Source: Paraburkholderia acidipaludis NBRC 101816 (lineage in GTDB: Bacteria > Pseudomonadota > Gammaproteobacteria > Burkholderiales > Burkholderiaceae). Taken from it: DNA of 64,000 nucleotides. The notes beneath the pieces are model-generated. The model searched no databases, was not told the DNA's origin, and saw only the letters and a list, made by a program, of their open reading frames with translations. Both the position numbers and the translations under genes were made by a program. Shown here piece after piece: positions 51,549 through 58,912 of this stretch. Numbering within the stretch: the stretch's first letter is position 1; every line of letters starts with the position of its first letter. Where the stretch lies: the NCBI RefSeq assembly GCF_000684975.1, contig NZ_BAXZ01000004.1:124001-188000 (forward strand). Reading direction: 5' to 3'.

Positions 51549-52736
51549 TCAGCTGCGCAAGCCGTTCTTGACCAGCGCCGTTTCGTCGAGCCCGTAGTTC
51601 CATCGAAGTTCGGTGTCCTGTTCGATTTCGCACGATGAAAAGAACGCAACGAGCGAAAGCCGGATTCCGTTTGCCGTGGCCGCGCCGAATGCCTGCGCGC
51701 GCACGTTGTAAGGGCCGGGAGACTGCGCGACGATGCGCCCTTGCGTGTCGAACGTGAACAGCGTGTTCATCAGCGACGTCACGTTCTCGCCGTTCACGTA
51801 GTAGCCCGGCCCGTCGGACGTGGACACGTTCGCCAGATGGCGCCGGTCCGGGAGCATGATCGTGCTTTCGTAGTCCAGCAACGTTCCGCCATACACGCCA
51901 AGGCAAACACCTTCAGGAATACGACGCTTCGCAAACGCACCCCACTGGCCGATCAGCGCGATCTCCTCCGGATGGACGAGATCGCGCGCTTCCATGCGTC
52001 GGCCGTGGAAATTTTCACGGTACAGGCGTTCCCGATCGGCGTGCGGCAGCGCCGGGTCGACGTAGGGCCCGATAGAGGCGATCAATGCGGAATCAAGCGC
52101 GGGACCAAGCGCGGGACCAGGCGCGGGATCGAGCGCAGGATTCGGACCGATCTCGACCACGGCCGCCGACCCGTCGGGCCAGCGAAACGGATAAGCGCCG
52201 TCACGTTCGGGCGCATAGCGGCGGACCGGAAACGAAAACGCGCGCGAGGCCTCGTCCCAGAGAACGTGATTCACGTTAGCCAATGCCAGATTGAACAGGC
52301 GAAGCTCGTGATGCGCTCTGGCCGCCGGAGTCAACCCCGCGATCCGGGCCGGCAAACGCGGGCCCACTTCGCTGCGCATCTTGTCCGCCCACGGCCAGGT
52401 GCCGTTCCAGAACTGAGGACTGCTTCCCGCTACGCATTCGGCGTAGAGCGCCTTTCTGCCGTCGTCGGATATCAGTTGCCTGCTTTGCTCGAGGACTTCG
52501 GCGGCGATCGACCAGAACGCGTTCTTTCTCGATTCGTCGTCGCCGATCTGTCTCGCGGACTCGAAGCAGTGCGCAATATGAGCTTCGAGAGCATGCCATT
52601 GCCCGTCGGTGCAGTCGTGCGCGGCGACGGCCGAGCATAAGTCGGGGACGTTGGCGATCAAGCCGCAAGCGGGTTCGTACGACACCGGGGAGACGATAGG
52701 GCGCATTGCAGTGGAACGGTCGATGGGACGGGCCAT
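51549..52736 (-). CDS. SET-like domain protein, candidate type III effector
   Basis: A 395-residue protein without signal peptide. The N-terminal ~200 residues are helical and unfamiliar. From about residue 265 it resembles a SET methyltransferase: IGQWGAFAKRRIPEGVCLGV and YGGTLLDYES (SET start), YYVNGENVTSLMNTLFTF (middle), and SLVAFFSSCEIEQDTELRWNYG (the end motif, where AxxDIxxGEELxxDYG is usual). It lies beside the Hrp satellite genes but no PIP box was found before it. Host-directed lysine methylation is possible. The start is uncertain (52736 or 52706). Confidence 0.6.
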   Translation of the reverse strand: MARPIDRSTAMRPIVSPVSYEPACGLIANVPDLCSAVAAHDCTDGQWHALEAHIAHCFESARQIGDDESRKNAFWSIAAEVLEQSRQLISDDGRKALYAECVAGSSPQFWNGTWPWADKMRSEVGPRLPARIAGLTPAARAHHELRLFNLALANVNHVLWDEASRAFSFPVRRYAPERDGAYPFRWPDGSAAVVEIGPNPALDPAPGPALGPALDSALIASIGPYVDPALPHADRERLYRENFHGRRMEARDLVHPEEIALIGQWGAFAKRRIPEGVCLGVYGGTLLDYESTIMLPDRRHLANVSTSDGPGYYVNGENVTSLMNTLFTFDTQGRIVAQSPGPYNVRAQAFGAATANGIRLSLVAFFSSCEIEQDTELRWNYGLDETALVKNGLRS

Positions 52737-52864
52737 GCTAACGCGCGCGCCGCGATGCTCTGGCTTGCGTTGCGACGACGCGTAGCGTTTTGCGAAATCC
52801 GGCGAAATCCGGTGAAAGCGCGGGCGCGGCGGCCGCCCGCCATCACTAGCGTCGAACGCATTGC

Positions 52865-52926
52865 TTCGCTACACGCTTCGAAGCTTCGCGTGTTCGCGTT
52901 TCTTCAGCCATCCCCCTCAGTACGAT
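52865..52926 (+). promoter_or_regulatory. PIP/hrp_II box promoter for the harpin-like gene
   Basis: TTCGC (52865-52869), 15 nt, TTCGC (52885-52889), 31 nt, then TACGAT (52921-52926). This matches the TTCGC-N15-TTCGC-N30-32-YANNNT rule for HrpX/HrpB promoters exactly. The gene it serves starts at 53061, 135 bp downstream. Confidence 0.85.
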
Positions 52927-53060
52927 CCACCTGAGTCCGGGGCTCGTCGCGTTCCGCGGGGACGGTCAGCACGGATCCTCCGGCTGTCGTTCGTATCGAC
53001 GGTTCGCATTCGACGTTTCGTCGATTGCTTCGTCACACTACTTTTTAAGGAACCAACATC

Positions 53061-54203
53061 ATGTCCAGTACGGCTTCGATCCAGGGGCTCAACACGCTCG
53101 CCTCGCTGACCGGCATGTCCGGTCTCTCCAGCGGTGGGTCCAGCGAAACCTCGTCCACCCTGCAGATCCTCGAAGAAATCCTGAGCATGCTGCAACAGAT
53201 GCTGCAGCAGCAAGGCGGCGACAGCAGCGGTGCCGGCGGCGCCGGTGGGGAAGGTAGCGGCGGTGGCGGTGGTGGCGCGCCGGCGGCCTCGACGGGCGGC
53301 GGCGGCGCCAGTGCCGCGCCTGCTTCGGGGGCCGCGCCCGCGTCCGGAACCGCGTCCGCGTCCTCGGCTTCCGGTGCGTCGTCGATGAATCCGCAAAGCG
53401 CCTCGGGCGCGCTCGCTGGCTACATGGGCACGAACGGCAACAGCTCGATCAACGTGAACGATCTGTACCAGCTTTCGCTCGGCAACGCCGCGGGCGGCAA
53501 CGGCCAGAAGCCGTCGCCGGAAGTGCAGCAGGCTGCGCAATACATGCTGGCCAACCCGAGCGTCTACAACCAGATCGAAACGCACGACGTGCCCGGTTCC
53601 GACGGCGTCGCCGGTATCGGCGACCTCGAAAACGCGGCGCAAGGCAATTTCCCGATCACGGCGCCGTCGACCGGCGGCGCGGGCGGCGCGGGCGGCACGG
53701 GCGGTACGACGAGCCCCTCGACGGGCGGCACCACGAGCCCGGCGAGCGGCGGCACCGATTACTCGACGAATCCCGACAACTACAACACGGCGGACGGCAG
53801 CAACAACGGCATCCTTTCGACCACACCCGCGTCCACGTCCGGCACGACCTCAGGAGCCACGGCAGGGACCACGTCCACGACTTCGGGCGCGTCGTCGATG
53901 AATCCGCAAAGCGCTTCGGGCGCGCTCGCGGGCTACATGGGCTCGAACGGCAACAGCGCGCTCAACGTGAACGACCTCTACCAGCTTTCGCTCGGCAACG
54001 CCGCGGGCGGCAGCGGCCAGAAGCCGTCGCAGGAAGTGCAGCAGGCCGCGCAATACATGCTGGCCAACCCGAGCGTCTACAACCAGATCGAAACGCACGA
54101 CGTGCCCGGCTCGGACGGCATTGCTGGCATCGCCGACTTCCAGAACGCCGCGCAAGGCAATTTCGCCATCAACACGAACAGCAACAGCTCGAAGGCTGCG
54201 TAA
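53061..54203 (+). CDS. Harpin-like secreted protein with a duplicated domain
   Basis: A 380-residue, Cys-free protein typical of Hrp-secreted harpins. Residues ~32-52 form an amphipathic helix rich in Leu/Gln (ILEEILSMLQQMLQQQ). Gly/Ser/Ala/Thr-rich linkers (~53-105 and ~198-276) separate two near-identical 92-residue domains (about 106-197 and 277-368), each with MNPQSASGALAGYMG, NVNDLYQLSLGNAAGG, EVQQAAQYMLANPSVYNQIE and HDVPGSDG. The order (heptad helix, glycine linker, extra domain) resembles HrpN/HrpW/PopA harpins. A PIP-box promoter precedes it. Likely a helper or translocator outside the cell. Confidence 0.75.
   Translation: MSSTASIQGLNTLASLTGMSGLSSGGSSETSSTLQILEEILSMLQQMLQQQGGDSSGAGGAGGEGSGGGGGGAPAASTGGGGASAAPASGAAPASGTASASSASGASSMNPQSASGALAGYMGTNGNSSINVNDLYQLSLGNAAGGNGQKPSPEVQQAAQYMLANPSVYNQIETHDVPGSDGVAGIGDLENAAQGNFPITAPSTGGAGGAGGTGGTTSPSTGGTTSPASGGTDYSTNPDNYNTADGSNNGILSTTPASTSGTTSGATAGTTSTTSGASSMNPQSASGALAGYMGSNGNSALNVNDLYQLSLGNAAGGSGQKPSQEVQQAAQYMLANPSVYNQIETHDVPGSDGIAGIADFQNAAQGNFAINTNSNSSKAA
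53376..53651 (+). repeat. 276-bp coding repeat, copy 1
   Basis: This stretch is repeated at 53889-54164, offset by 513 bp (171 codons), with no indels and mostly synonymous differences. It encodes the 92-residue domain of the harpin-like protein and records a tandem domain duplication. Confidence 0.85.
53889..54164 (+). repeat. 276-bp coding repeat, copy 2
   Basis: Second copy of the repeat at 53376-53651. Amino-acid changes are few (for example TNGNSSINV to SNGNSALNV). Confidence 0.85.
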
Positions 54204-54286
54204 GCACCGGCCGTCCGCGTGCCGCCAGGCATTCCCGTGCGGCCGGCGCGCGCCGGTTTTATACCTCGAACCATGTGGAGCATTTC

Positions 54287-54640
54287 ATGAGCGCAATTGG
54301 TAAAGCAGTGGAAGGGTTTGCAAAAGACGTCGGCAACGCGGTAGGGGACGTTGCCAAAGGCATCGGCGAGGTCGCGAAGGGCGGCCTGAAAATGGCCGAA
54401 GGGGCGTTGAGCCTGAATCCGAAGGAGATGGCCCAGGGCGCGGGCGAAGTGCTCGGCGGCGGCGCCGAGGCCGGCAAGGGGGCAATCTCGCTGACGCCGG
54501 AAGGGCTCGAAGCCAGCGCGGCCAACAACCTGCTGGACGGCGCGGCCGATTCGCTGGGCCTTGGCGGCAGCGGCGGCGCGGATATCGACGCCGGCGGTCT
54601 CAAGGATCTGGCCAAGGTGGCCGGCTTCATGAAGGCCTGA
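54287..54640 (+). CDS. Small Gly-rich Hrp-associated protein
   Basis: A 117-residue protein without Cys or signal peptide, made of short amphipathic Lys/Gly/Ala repeats (AVEGFAKDVGNAVGDVAKGI, then GEVAKGGLKMAEGALSLNP). Size, composition and place after a harpin suggest a secreted Hrp substrate or pilin-like subunit. GTGGAG lies 7 nt before the ATG. It probably shares the promoter at 52865. No family was recognised. Confidence 0.6.
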   Translation: MSAIGKAVEGFAKDVGNAVGDVAKGIGEVAKGGLKMAEGALSLNPKEMAQGAGEVLGGGAEAGKGAISLTPEGLEASAANNLLDGAADSLGLGGSGGADIDAGGLKDLAKVAGFMKA

Positions 54641-54656
54641 GCGCACGGGAGACGTT

Positions 54657-55037
54657 ATGGAAGCGACTGCCCTTGTTACCGCGTCCACGCTTGCGCACAC
54701 GATTGCCGGGCTGATCCGGGACAACCAGCTCGACGAGGCCGAGGAGCAGCTTCGGCAGCTCAACGGCGCGTACCCGCAGGCGCGCGAGCTGCTTGTCTTC
54801 CCGGTGATGATCGCGATTCAGCGCGGCCAGGCCCGCGAGGCCTGGCAACTCGTGAACGGCACGCCCGACGAAGCGTATCCGGAGCTGAAGGCGCTGTGCC
54901 TGCGGCGCCTCGGCGATCCGAGCTGGTACGGCTACGCAGAGGCGGCGCTCGAGAGCCAGGACCCGCAGGTGCGCAAGGCCATGCGCAACCTGCTGGGATC
55001 GAGCGCGCACGACGACATTCACCCGCTGTTGCGCTGA
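54657..55037 (+). CDS. hrpB1: HrpB1/HrpK-family type III secretion protein (copy 1)
   Basis: A 126-residue, TPR-like helical protein of the HrpB1 family (PF09613), known from Ralstonia and Xanthomonas hrp clusters. ELLVFPVMIAIQRGQAREAW, QLVNGTPDEAYPELKALCLR and LGDPSWYGYAEAALESQDP are the conserved blocks. In those clusters HrpB1 is a periplasmic helper needed for T3 secretion. GGGAG precedes the ATG by 6 nt. Confidence 0.85.
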   Translation: MEATALVTASTLAHTIAGLIRDNQLDEAEEQLRQLNGAYPQARELLVFPVMIAIQRGQAREAWQLVNGTPDEAYPELKALCLRRLGDPSWYGYAEAALESQDPQVRKAMRNLLGSSAHDDIHPLLR

Positions 55038-55043
55038 GTTGCC

Positions 55044-55484
55044 ATGAGCCGCTTCAGACTGAGTCCGCGCGTCGATCTAGGCGTCTATTACGACGCGGAC
55101 GCACCGCGTTACGACGTGCCGGGCGGCAACGTCCTGCAGATCGTGACGCGGGAGGTGTTCGTCGCGTGTTACCGCGATTGCGAATCGATCGGCTTCGAAT
55201 GCGACGGCCAGCCGATAGGCGGCGTGATTTTCGACGGCGAGCAGGCCCATATTGCGGTGCTGCCCGCGTATCGCGGACGCTGGGCCACGTTGTTGCGGCC
55301 GATGCTCGACTGGCTGTTCAGTCTCAAGCCGGAGATCTTCGTGGACGTCGAGGCCGATAACGCCCTCTGCCTCGAATTCATGCGCCGCAACGGCTGGCCG
55401 ATCGTGAGCCGTCGCGAGCGCTGGCTCACGCACCGGATGACGCAGCAACGATTGATTCCTCGCGAGCGGCGGCTGTCGGTCTGA
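55044..55484 (+). CDS. GNAT-like acetyltransferase
   Basis: A 146-residue protein with the GNAT fold: GQPIGGVIFDGEQAHIAVLP is the central strand pair, AYRGRWATLLRPMLDWLFSL the pyrophosphate-loop helix (motif A in loose form), and DVEADNALCLEFMRRNGWPI the late strand and helix. It starts 7 nt after the HrpB1 stop. The substrate may be a secreted protein or host molecule; nothing in the sequence decides. Confidence 0.7.
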   Translation: MSRFRLSPRVDLGVYYDADAPRYDVPGGNVLQIVTREVFVACYRDCESIGFECDGQPIGGVIFDGEQAHIAVLPAYRGRWATLLRPMLDWLFSLKPEIFVDVEADNALCLEFMRRNGWPIVSRRERWLTHRMTQQRLIPRERRLSV

Positions 55485-55537
55485 CGCCGGCCCGCTGCCG
55501 CGCCTTTTTTCGCTGGACCTCTAGAGACGGAAAAATC

Positions 55538-56011
55538 GTGACGTACAGAGATTGTGGTGGCGACGTAGTCGGCGGCCTGACCAGGATGCTGTGGACGGCA
55601 TCGCAGTTCGACCACGAATCGGACTTCGACGATCTGCTCGAAGCGATTCGCGTGCTTCGGCCGACGTGGAACGGTGGCGGAACGGTTGTCGCGTGGCGCT
55701 ACGTGCGCCGCCACGCCTGGGTGGACGCCCGCCGTGTGCTGGAGGACGACGACGAAGAAGCGAAGCGCTCGGGCCTGCATGCCGCGCTGATGGCCGTTTG
55801 CCTGTTCGGCCTGGAGGATCCGTTGTGGCACGGCTACGCACGCGCCGCCGCGGAGCAGCGCGAGAGCCTCGAAGCCGCGAAGATCGGCAACCGGCTGCTC
55901 GAACGCGCGGCAAAGCTCGATATCGGCGTGCAGCCCCCGCCTGCCGAACCGGAGGCGGTTTCGCAGGACAATGGCGGCTTTTCGCCGTCGATGACCTGGG
56001 TGCGCGCGTGA
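55538..56011 (+). CDS. Divergent HrpB1-family protein (copy 2)
   Basis: A 157-residue protein whose middle part (VVAWRYVRRHAWVDARRVLE, then ALMAVCLFGLEDPLWHGYARA) aligns by eye with the conserved blocks of the HrpB1 proteins at 54657 and 57247 (GDPSWYGYAEA, GDPTWHGFATA). The end is Pro-rich. Its start is GTG 55538. It is the last gene of the run that begins with the harpin-like gene. Confidence 0.65.
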   Translation: MTYRDCGGDVVGGLTRMLWTASQFDHESDFDDLLEAIRVLRPTWNGGGTVVAWRYVRRHAWVDARRVLEDDDEEAKRSGLHAALMAVCLFGLEDPLWHGYARAAAEQRESLEAAKIGNRLLERAAKLDIGVQPPPAEPEAVSQDNGGFSPSMTWVRA

Positions 56012-56134
56012 CGGTACGTGCGCTGCGCGCACGATATGCACCACGCGCCGTATCGCAGTCACGCGCGGCAACCCCGTCCCCGCGCGATCCACTCCCGCAG
56101 TTAGCCCCGCAGTTAGCCCGCAGCAATCCCCCGG

Positions 56135-56989
56135 TTAGTCCCGCAGTTGCCTGCGCAACGTTCCGGCGAGCGGGCTCCATTCGATCAGCGCGACGAAGCC
56201 GTCCGCGGCAGCCACCACCACGCAGCGGTGGTACTCGTGCACGACCTGGCCCGGCTCGTATGGGTGCGCCTCCTGCCACGCCGCCGCGCGGCGCACGTGC
56301 ACCGTTGCGCCGTGCAGCGGCGCCATGCACTCGATGAGCCCGCAGGCCCGCACGATCCGCATTGCGTGTGCAACGGGGCGCGTGAAATCGAGCGTGCGCT
56401 CGGCGTCGGTCAGACGGGGCCAGTAACTGCCTTCCCCCTGCGGACGGCTTTCGTGCCACAGCACCTCGAAATTGCCGGCGACGCGTGCCGCGAGGCGCTT
56501 CGCCGCCATCTGCAGCCGCAGCTGCAGCGTTTCGTGCGACTCGTCGGCGCTCAGCGCGAAGCGCTCGGTATCGAGCAGCCGCCCCGTGTCGAACGCCTCG
56601 TCGATCCGGTGGCAACTCATGCCCCATTCGCGCCGGTCCTCGATGATCGCCTGGATCGCCGGGTAGGGGCCGCGCCCTTCGGGCAGCGGCGAAGGATGAA
56701 AATTGATCGCGTGGCGCAGATGCGCTTGCCAGGCCGGAATCTTCCATCCGTAGCCGGAGACGACCAGCGCGTCGCATCCGGTCTGCGACAGCATGCGCAA
56801 ATCGTCGTCGCGTATGCGCGAAAGCTGCACCGGAATGCCGAGCTTCGTGGCGCGTCCGACGAGTTCGTCATGGAAGTCGAACCGGTTGTCGACGGGAATC
56901 GTATAAAGTGCCACCGGCTCCCAGCCGGCGGCGACGAAGGCGTCGAAGACGACACGCCAGCGGTCGAAGCCGGCGAACGCGAATCGCAT
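56135..56989 (-). CDS. Formyltransferase-family enzyme (Fmt/ArnA-like fold)
   Basis: A 284-residue one-carbon transferase. Its N10-formyltetrahydrofolate domain is intact: the catalytic triad is Asn and His in HAINFHPSPLPEGRGPYPA (about residues 89-107) and Asp in MSCHRIDEAFDTGRLL. A C-terminal Fmt-like barrel follows (about 200-284). Unlike methionyl-tRNA Fmt, the motif is HPSPLP rather than HPSLLP. Sugar-nucleotide or amino-sugar N-formylation is the usual role for such stand-alone enzymes. Being inside the Hrp satellite, on the opposite strand, is odd. Confidence 0.8.
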   Translation of the reverse strand: MRFAFAGFDRWRVVFDAFVAAGWEPVALYTIPVDNRFDFHDELVGRATKLGIPVQLSRIRDDDLRMLSQTGCDALVVSGYGWKIPAWQAHLRHAINFHPSPLPEGRGPYPAIQAIIEDRREWGMSCHRIDEAFDTGRLLDTERFALSADESHETLQLRLQMAAKRLAARVAGNFEVLWHESRPQGEGSYWPRLTDAERTLDFTRPVAHAMRIVRACGLIECMAPLHGATVHVRRAAAWQEAHPYEPGQVVHEYHRCVVVAAADGFVALIEWSPLAGTLRRQLRD

Positions 56990-57122
56990 GATCGGTTTTC
57001 CTTGTCAACGTCGATGGCGAACGGCCACCGCGGCTTCAGCGTACCAGCGGCTGCCGGTCGCGAGCGGCCGCACCCGAAGTTGTGGCGGGCGCCGCGAAGC
57101 GCGCATGCCGGGCGCGGCCTTC

Positions 57123-57183
57123 TTCGGCTTTCGCGGCGCGGCTTCGCGCAAACGCATGCGGTTTTGGCTGGGTCCGTTACATT
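57123..57183 (+). promoter_or_regulatory. PIP/hrp_II box promoter for the second typical hrpB1
   Basis: TTCGG (57123-57127), 15 nt, TTCGC (57143-57147), 30 nt, then TACATT (57178-57183). One base differs from the ideal PIP box and the -10 spacing is exact. The gene starts 64 bp downstream. Confidence 0.8.
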
Positions 57184-57246
57184 GATTTCCCATGAGGGCC
57201 AACTGACGGTTCCGATATCGGGCCCTTCATCGACCAGGAGAATCAC

Positions 57247-57624
57247 ATGAGCTTCGTTGGCGAAGTCGTGCACCACCTCGGCCGCGACGCGAGCGTTGCG
57301 GCGGAAGGCATCGTCGAATGCATCAGGGACAACCGGCTGGACGAAGCGCAGACGCGACTCGAACAGCTATACGACGCTCATCCGCCGGCGCGCGAGCTTC
57401 TCGTGCTGCCCGTGGCGCTCGCGCTCGCGCGCGGCCACACGCACGACGCGTGGCAGCTCGTGAACGGCTTGCCGGACGATCAGAGTCCCGAGCTCAAGGC
57501 CATCTGCCTCAAGCTGCTCGGCGACCCGACGTGGCACGGCTTTGCCACGGCGCACGAAGACAGTGCGGATCCGTTCGTGCGCAACGCGATGCGGCATTTG
57601 CTCGGCATGGAATCGCGGGCCTGA
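57247..57624 (+). CDS. HrpB1/HrpK-family type III secretion protein (copy 3)
   Basis: A 125-residue paralogue of the protein at 54657. ECIRDNRLDEAQTRLEQLYD, ELLVLPVALALARGHTHDAW, QLVNGLPDDQSPELKAICLK and LGDPTWHGFATAHEDSADP align along its whole length. AGGAG lies 6 nt before the ATG. It has its own PIP-box promoter and terminator, so it is a one-gene HrpB-controlled unit. Confidence 0.85.
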   Translation: MSFVGEVVHHLGRDASVAAEGIVECIRDNRLDEAQTRLEQLYDAHPPARELLVLPVALALARGHTHDAWQLVNGLPDDQSPELKAICLKLLGDPTWHGFATAHEDSADPFVRNAMRHLLGMESRA

Positions 57625-57690
57625 TCCGATCGGGGTGGGCCGGCGTGTCCACCATCGTCAGGAAACCGAAGCAAAGATAAAGAAAAAGCG

Positions 57691-57720
57691 AAGCGCCCCA
57701 TGAATTCATGGGGCGCTTTT
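57691..57720. terminator. Bidirectional intrinsic terminator
   Basis: AAGCGCCCCATGAA pairs perfectly with TTCATGGGGCGCTT, flanked by TTTT on the plus strand and AAAA-type bases on the other. It lies between the convergent HrpB1 copy 3 and lysozyme-harpin genes. Confidence 0.85.
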
Positions 57721-57761
57721 GCATGCGCCGCCGCCCTGGCGGCGGCCAGGGCGGGAAAGAC

Positions 57762-58553
57762 TCAAAGTCCTTCGCTGAGGAACTGCTGCGCGTACTGGTC
57801 GCGGTTGCCCATCTGCGGGTCGCTGGCCTGTTCGTAGTCCTGATCCCAGATCTGGGCGGCCTGACCGGTCGTGGTCGCGCCCTTCAGGTCCGTAACCGTG
57901 TTGCTGTAATCGGTGTCGAGTTCCTGGTTGATGAAGCCGATCTGCGCCTGTTCGCTGCCGGAATTCACGCCGTTCTGCTGGGCGTAGCTGATCTCGGCGG
58001 CCTTGCGCTGGCCGCCCCATTGCGCGACGCCCCAGCCGTTCTCGTTGTTGTCGGCGAAGTTGCTCGACGGACCGCCGGTCGCGCCGCCCTGATTGATGTC
58101 GGTCTGAAGGCCGCTTTCCTGCTGCAGATTGCCTAGCACGCCCGCCACCTGCGTCGAGTTCAGGCCATAGCGGCTTTCGAGATCTTGCGTCAGGTCCTGG
58201 GCGAAGTTACCCGTGAGGTTGGTCGGCAGCGTGCCGGAGTTGCTGCCGCCACTAGTGCTACCGTCACCGCCCACGCCCGACGTCGCGCCACCGCCGCCGC
58301 TGCCGCCGCCGCCACCACCGCCCGAGCCGCTGGCCGGATCGGTTGCGAACGAAGTCGGAGCGGGCGCGGACGAACCGCCGCCTCCGCCGCCCGAGCTCTG
58401 GCTCGACAGATCCAGCATTTCCTCCATTTCCTGAATCAGTTCTTCCAGCAGCTGGATGATCTGATTCGTCGAATTGCCGCCGTCGACGCCGCCGATTCCG
58501 TCGACGCCGTCGATACTGCCAATTCCTGCCGATTGAAGCGCCAAGCCGCTCAT
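57762..58553 (-). CDS. Harpin-lysozyme fusion protein
   Basis: A 263-residue, Cys-free protein. Residues 1-52 hold a harpin-like start with a charged heptad helix (QIIQLLEELIQEMEEMLDL). A long Gly/Ser linker (about 53-108) follows. Residues ~113-260 resemble the phage tail lysozyme domain (Phage_lysozyme2): GVLGNLQQESGLQTDINQGG with catalytic Glu146, GWGVAQWGGQRKAAEISYAQ, and a final NRDQYAQQFL. No signal peptide is seen, so export would depend on type III secretion. A PIP box precedes it. HrpW harpins carry a pectate lyase in the same position; here a murein hydrolase is used. Confidence 0.78.
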   Translation of the reverse strand: MSGLALQSAGIGSIDGVDGIGGVDGGNSTNQIIQLLEELIQEMEEMLDLSSQSSGGGGGGSSAPAPTSFATDPASGSGGGGGGGSGGGGATSGVGGDGSTSGGSNSGTLPTNLTGNFAQDLTQDLESRYGLNSTQVAGVLGNLQQESGLQTDINQGGATGGPSSNFADNNENGWGVAQWGGQRKAAEISYAQQNGVNSGSEQAQIGFINQELDTDYSNTVTDLKGATTTGQAAQIWDQDYEQASDPQMGNRDQYAQQFLSEGL

Positions 58554-58623
58554 GTTTCACTCCATGTCGTGTCTGGATTCGTCGCGCTGCGGTCGAAGCG
58601 CGCACCGCTCGCATACGGGCTTT

Positions 58624-58684
58624 AATGTAGGCGGCCGTGCGAAATACGGCCGGCCCGGTACGAAGTCATCGTCGGATTGGCGAA
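58624..58684 (-). promoter_or_regulatory. PIP/hrp_II box promoter for the harpin-lysozyme gene
   Basis: On the minus strand: TTCGC (58684-58680), 15 nt, TTCGT (58664-58660), 30 nt, then TACATT (58629-58624). The -10 ends about 70 bp before the ATG at 58553. Confidence 0.8.
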
Positions 58685-58733
58685 GCACCGGCTTCGTCCC
58701 GCATGACGGGCACCGTCGAATGTGTCGGCCTGC

Positions 58734-58795
58734 TTCGCAATATCGTCTACAACGTCGCATTGCGGCGAAGCCGCGGCCGCTCGGCCGCATATCCT
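58734..58795 (+). promoter_or_regulatory. PIP-like promoter for the gene at 58913
   Basis: TTCGC (58734-58738), 15 nt, GTCGC (58754-58758, one mismatch), 31 nt, then TATCCT (58790-58795). It points the other way from the harpin-lysozyme promoter, so the 360-bp gap 58554-58912 is a divergent HrpB-controlled region. Confidence 0.6.
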
Positions 58796-58912
58796 CAAGT
58801 GGCATTCCTCAATGTCGCTCCGCGTGTGTGGGGATGCGGAAACCTGTCGTCCCGGTAACGAATGTCCGATTGCGGACGATGGAACTCGTCATTTCACTCA
58901 AGGAGTATCGAC

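Noticed and set aside
53003..53033. Further TTCG words just before the harpin-like gene as a second PIP box
   Set aside because: Spacings of 9 and 21 nt do not fit N15 or N16; only the 52865 box is in register with a -10.
53376..54164. Repeats in the harpin-like gene as a possible CRISPR or mobile repeat
   Set aside because: Only two copies, 276 bp long, in frame and mostly synonymous in their differences: a protein domain duplication.
58639..58664. A TTCGT-N16-TTCGC hrp_II-like box on the minus strand
   Set aside because: It overlaps the better N15 box at 58660-58684 and has no YANNNT at 30-32 nt.
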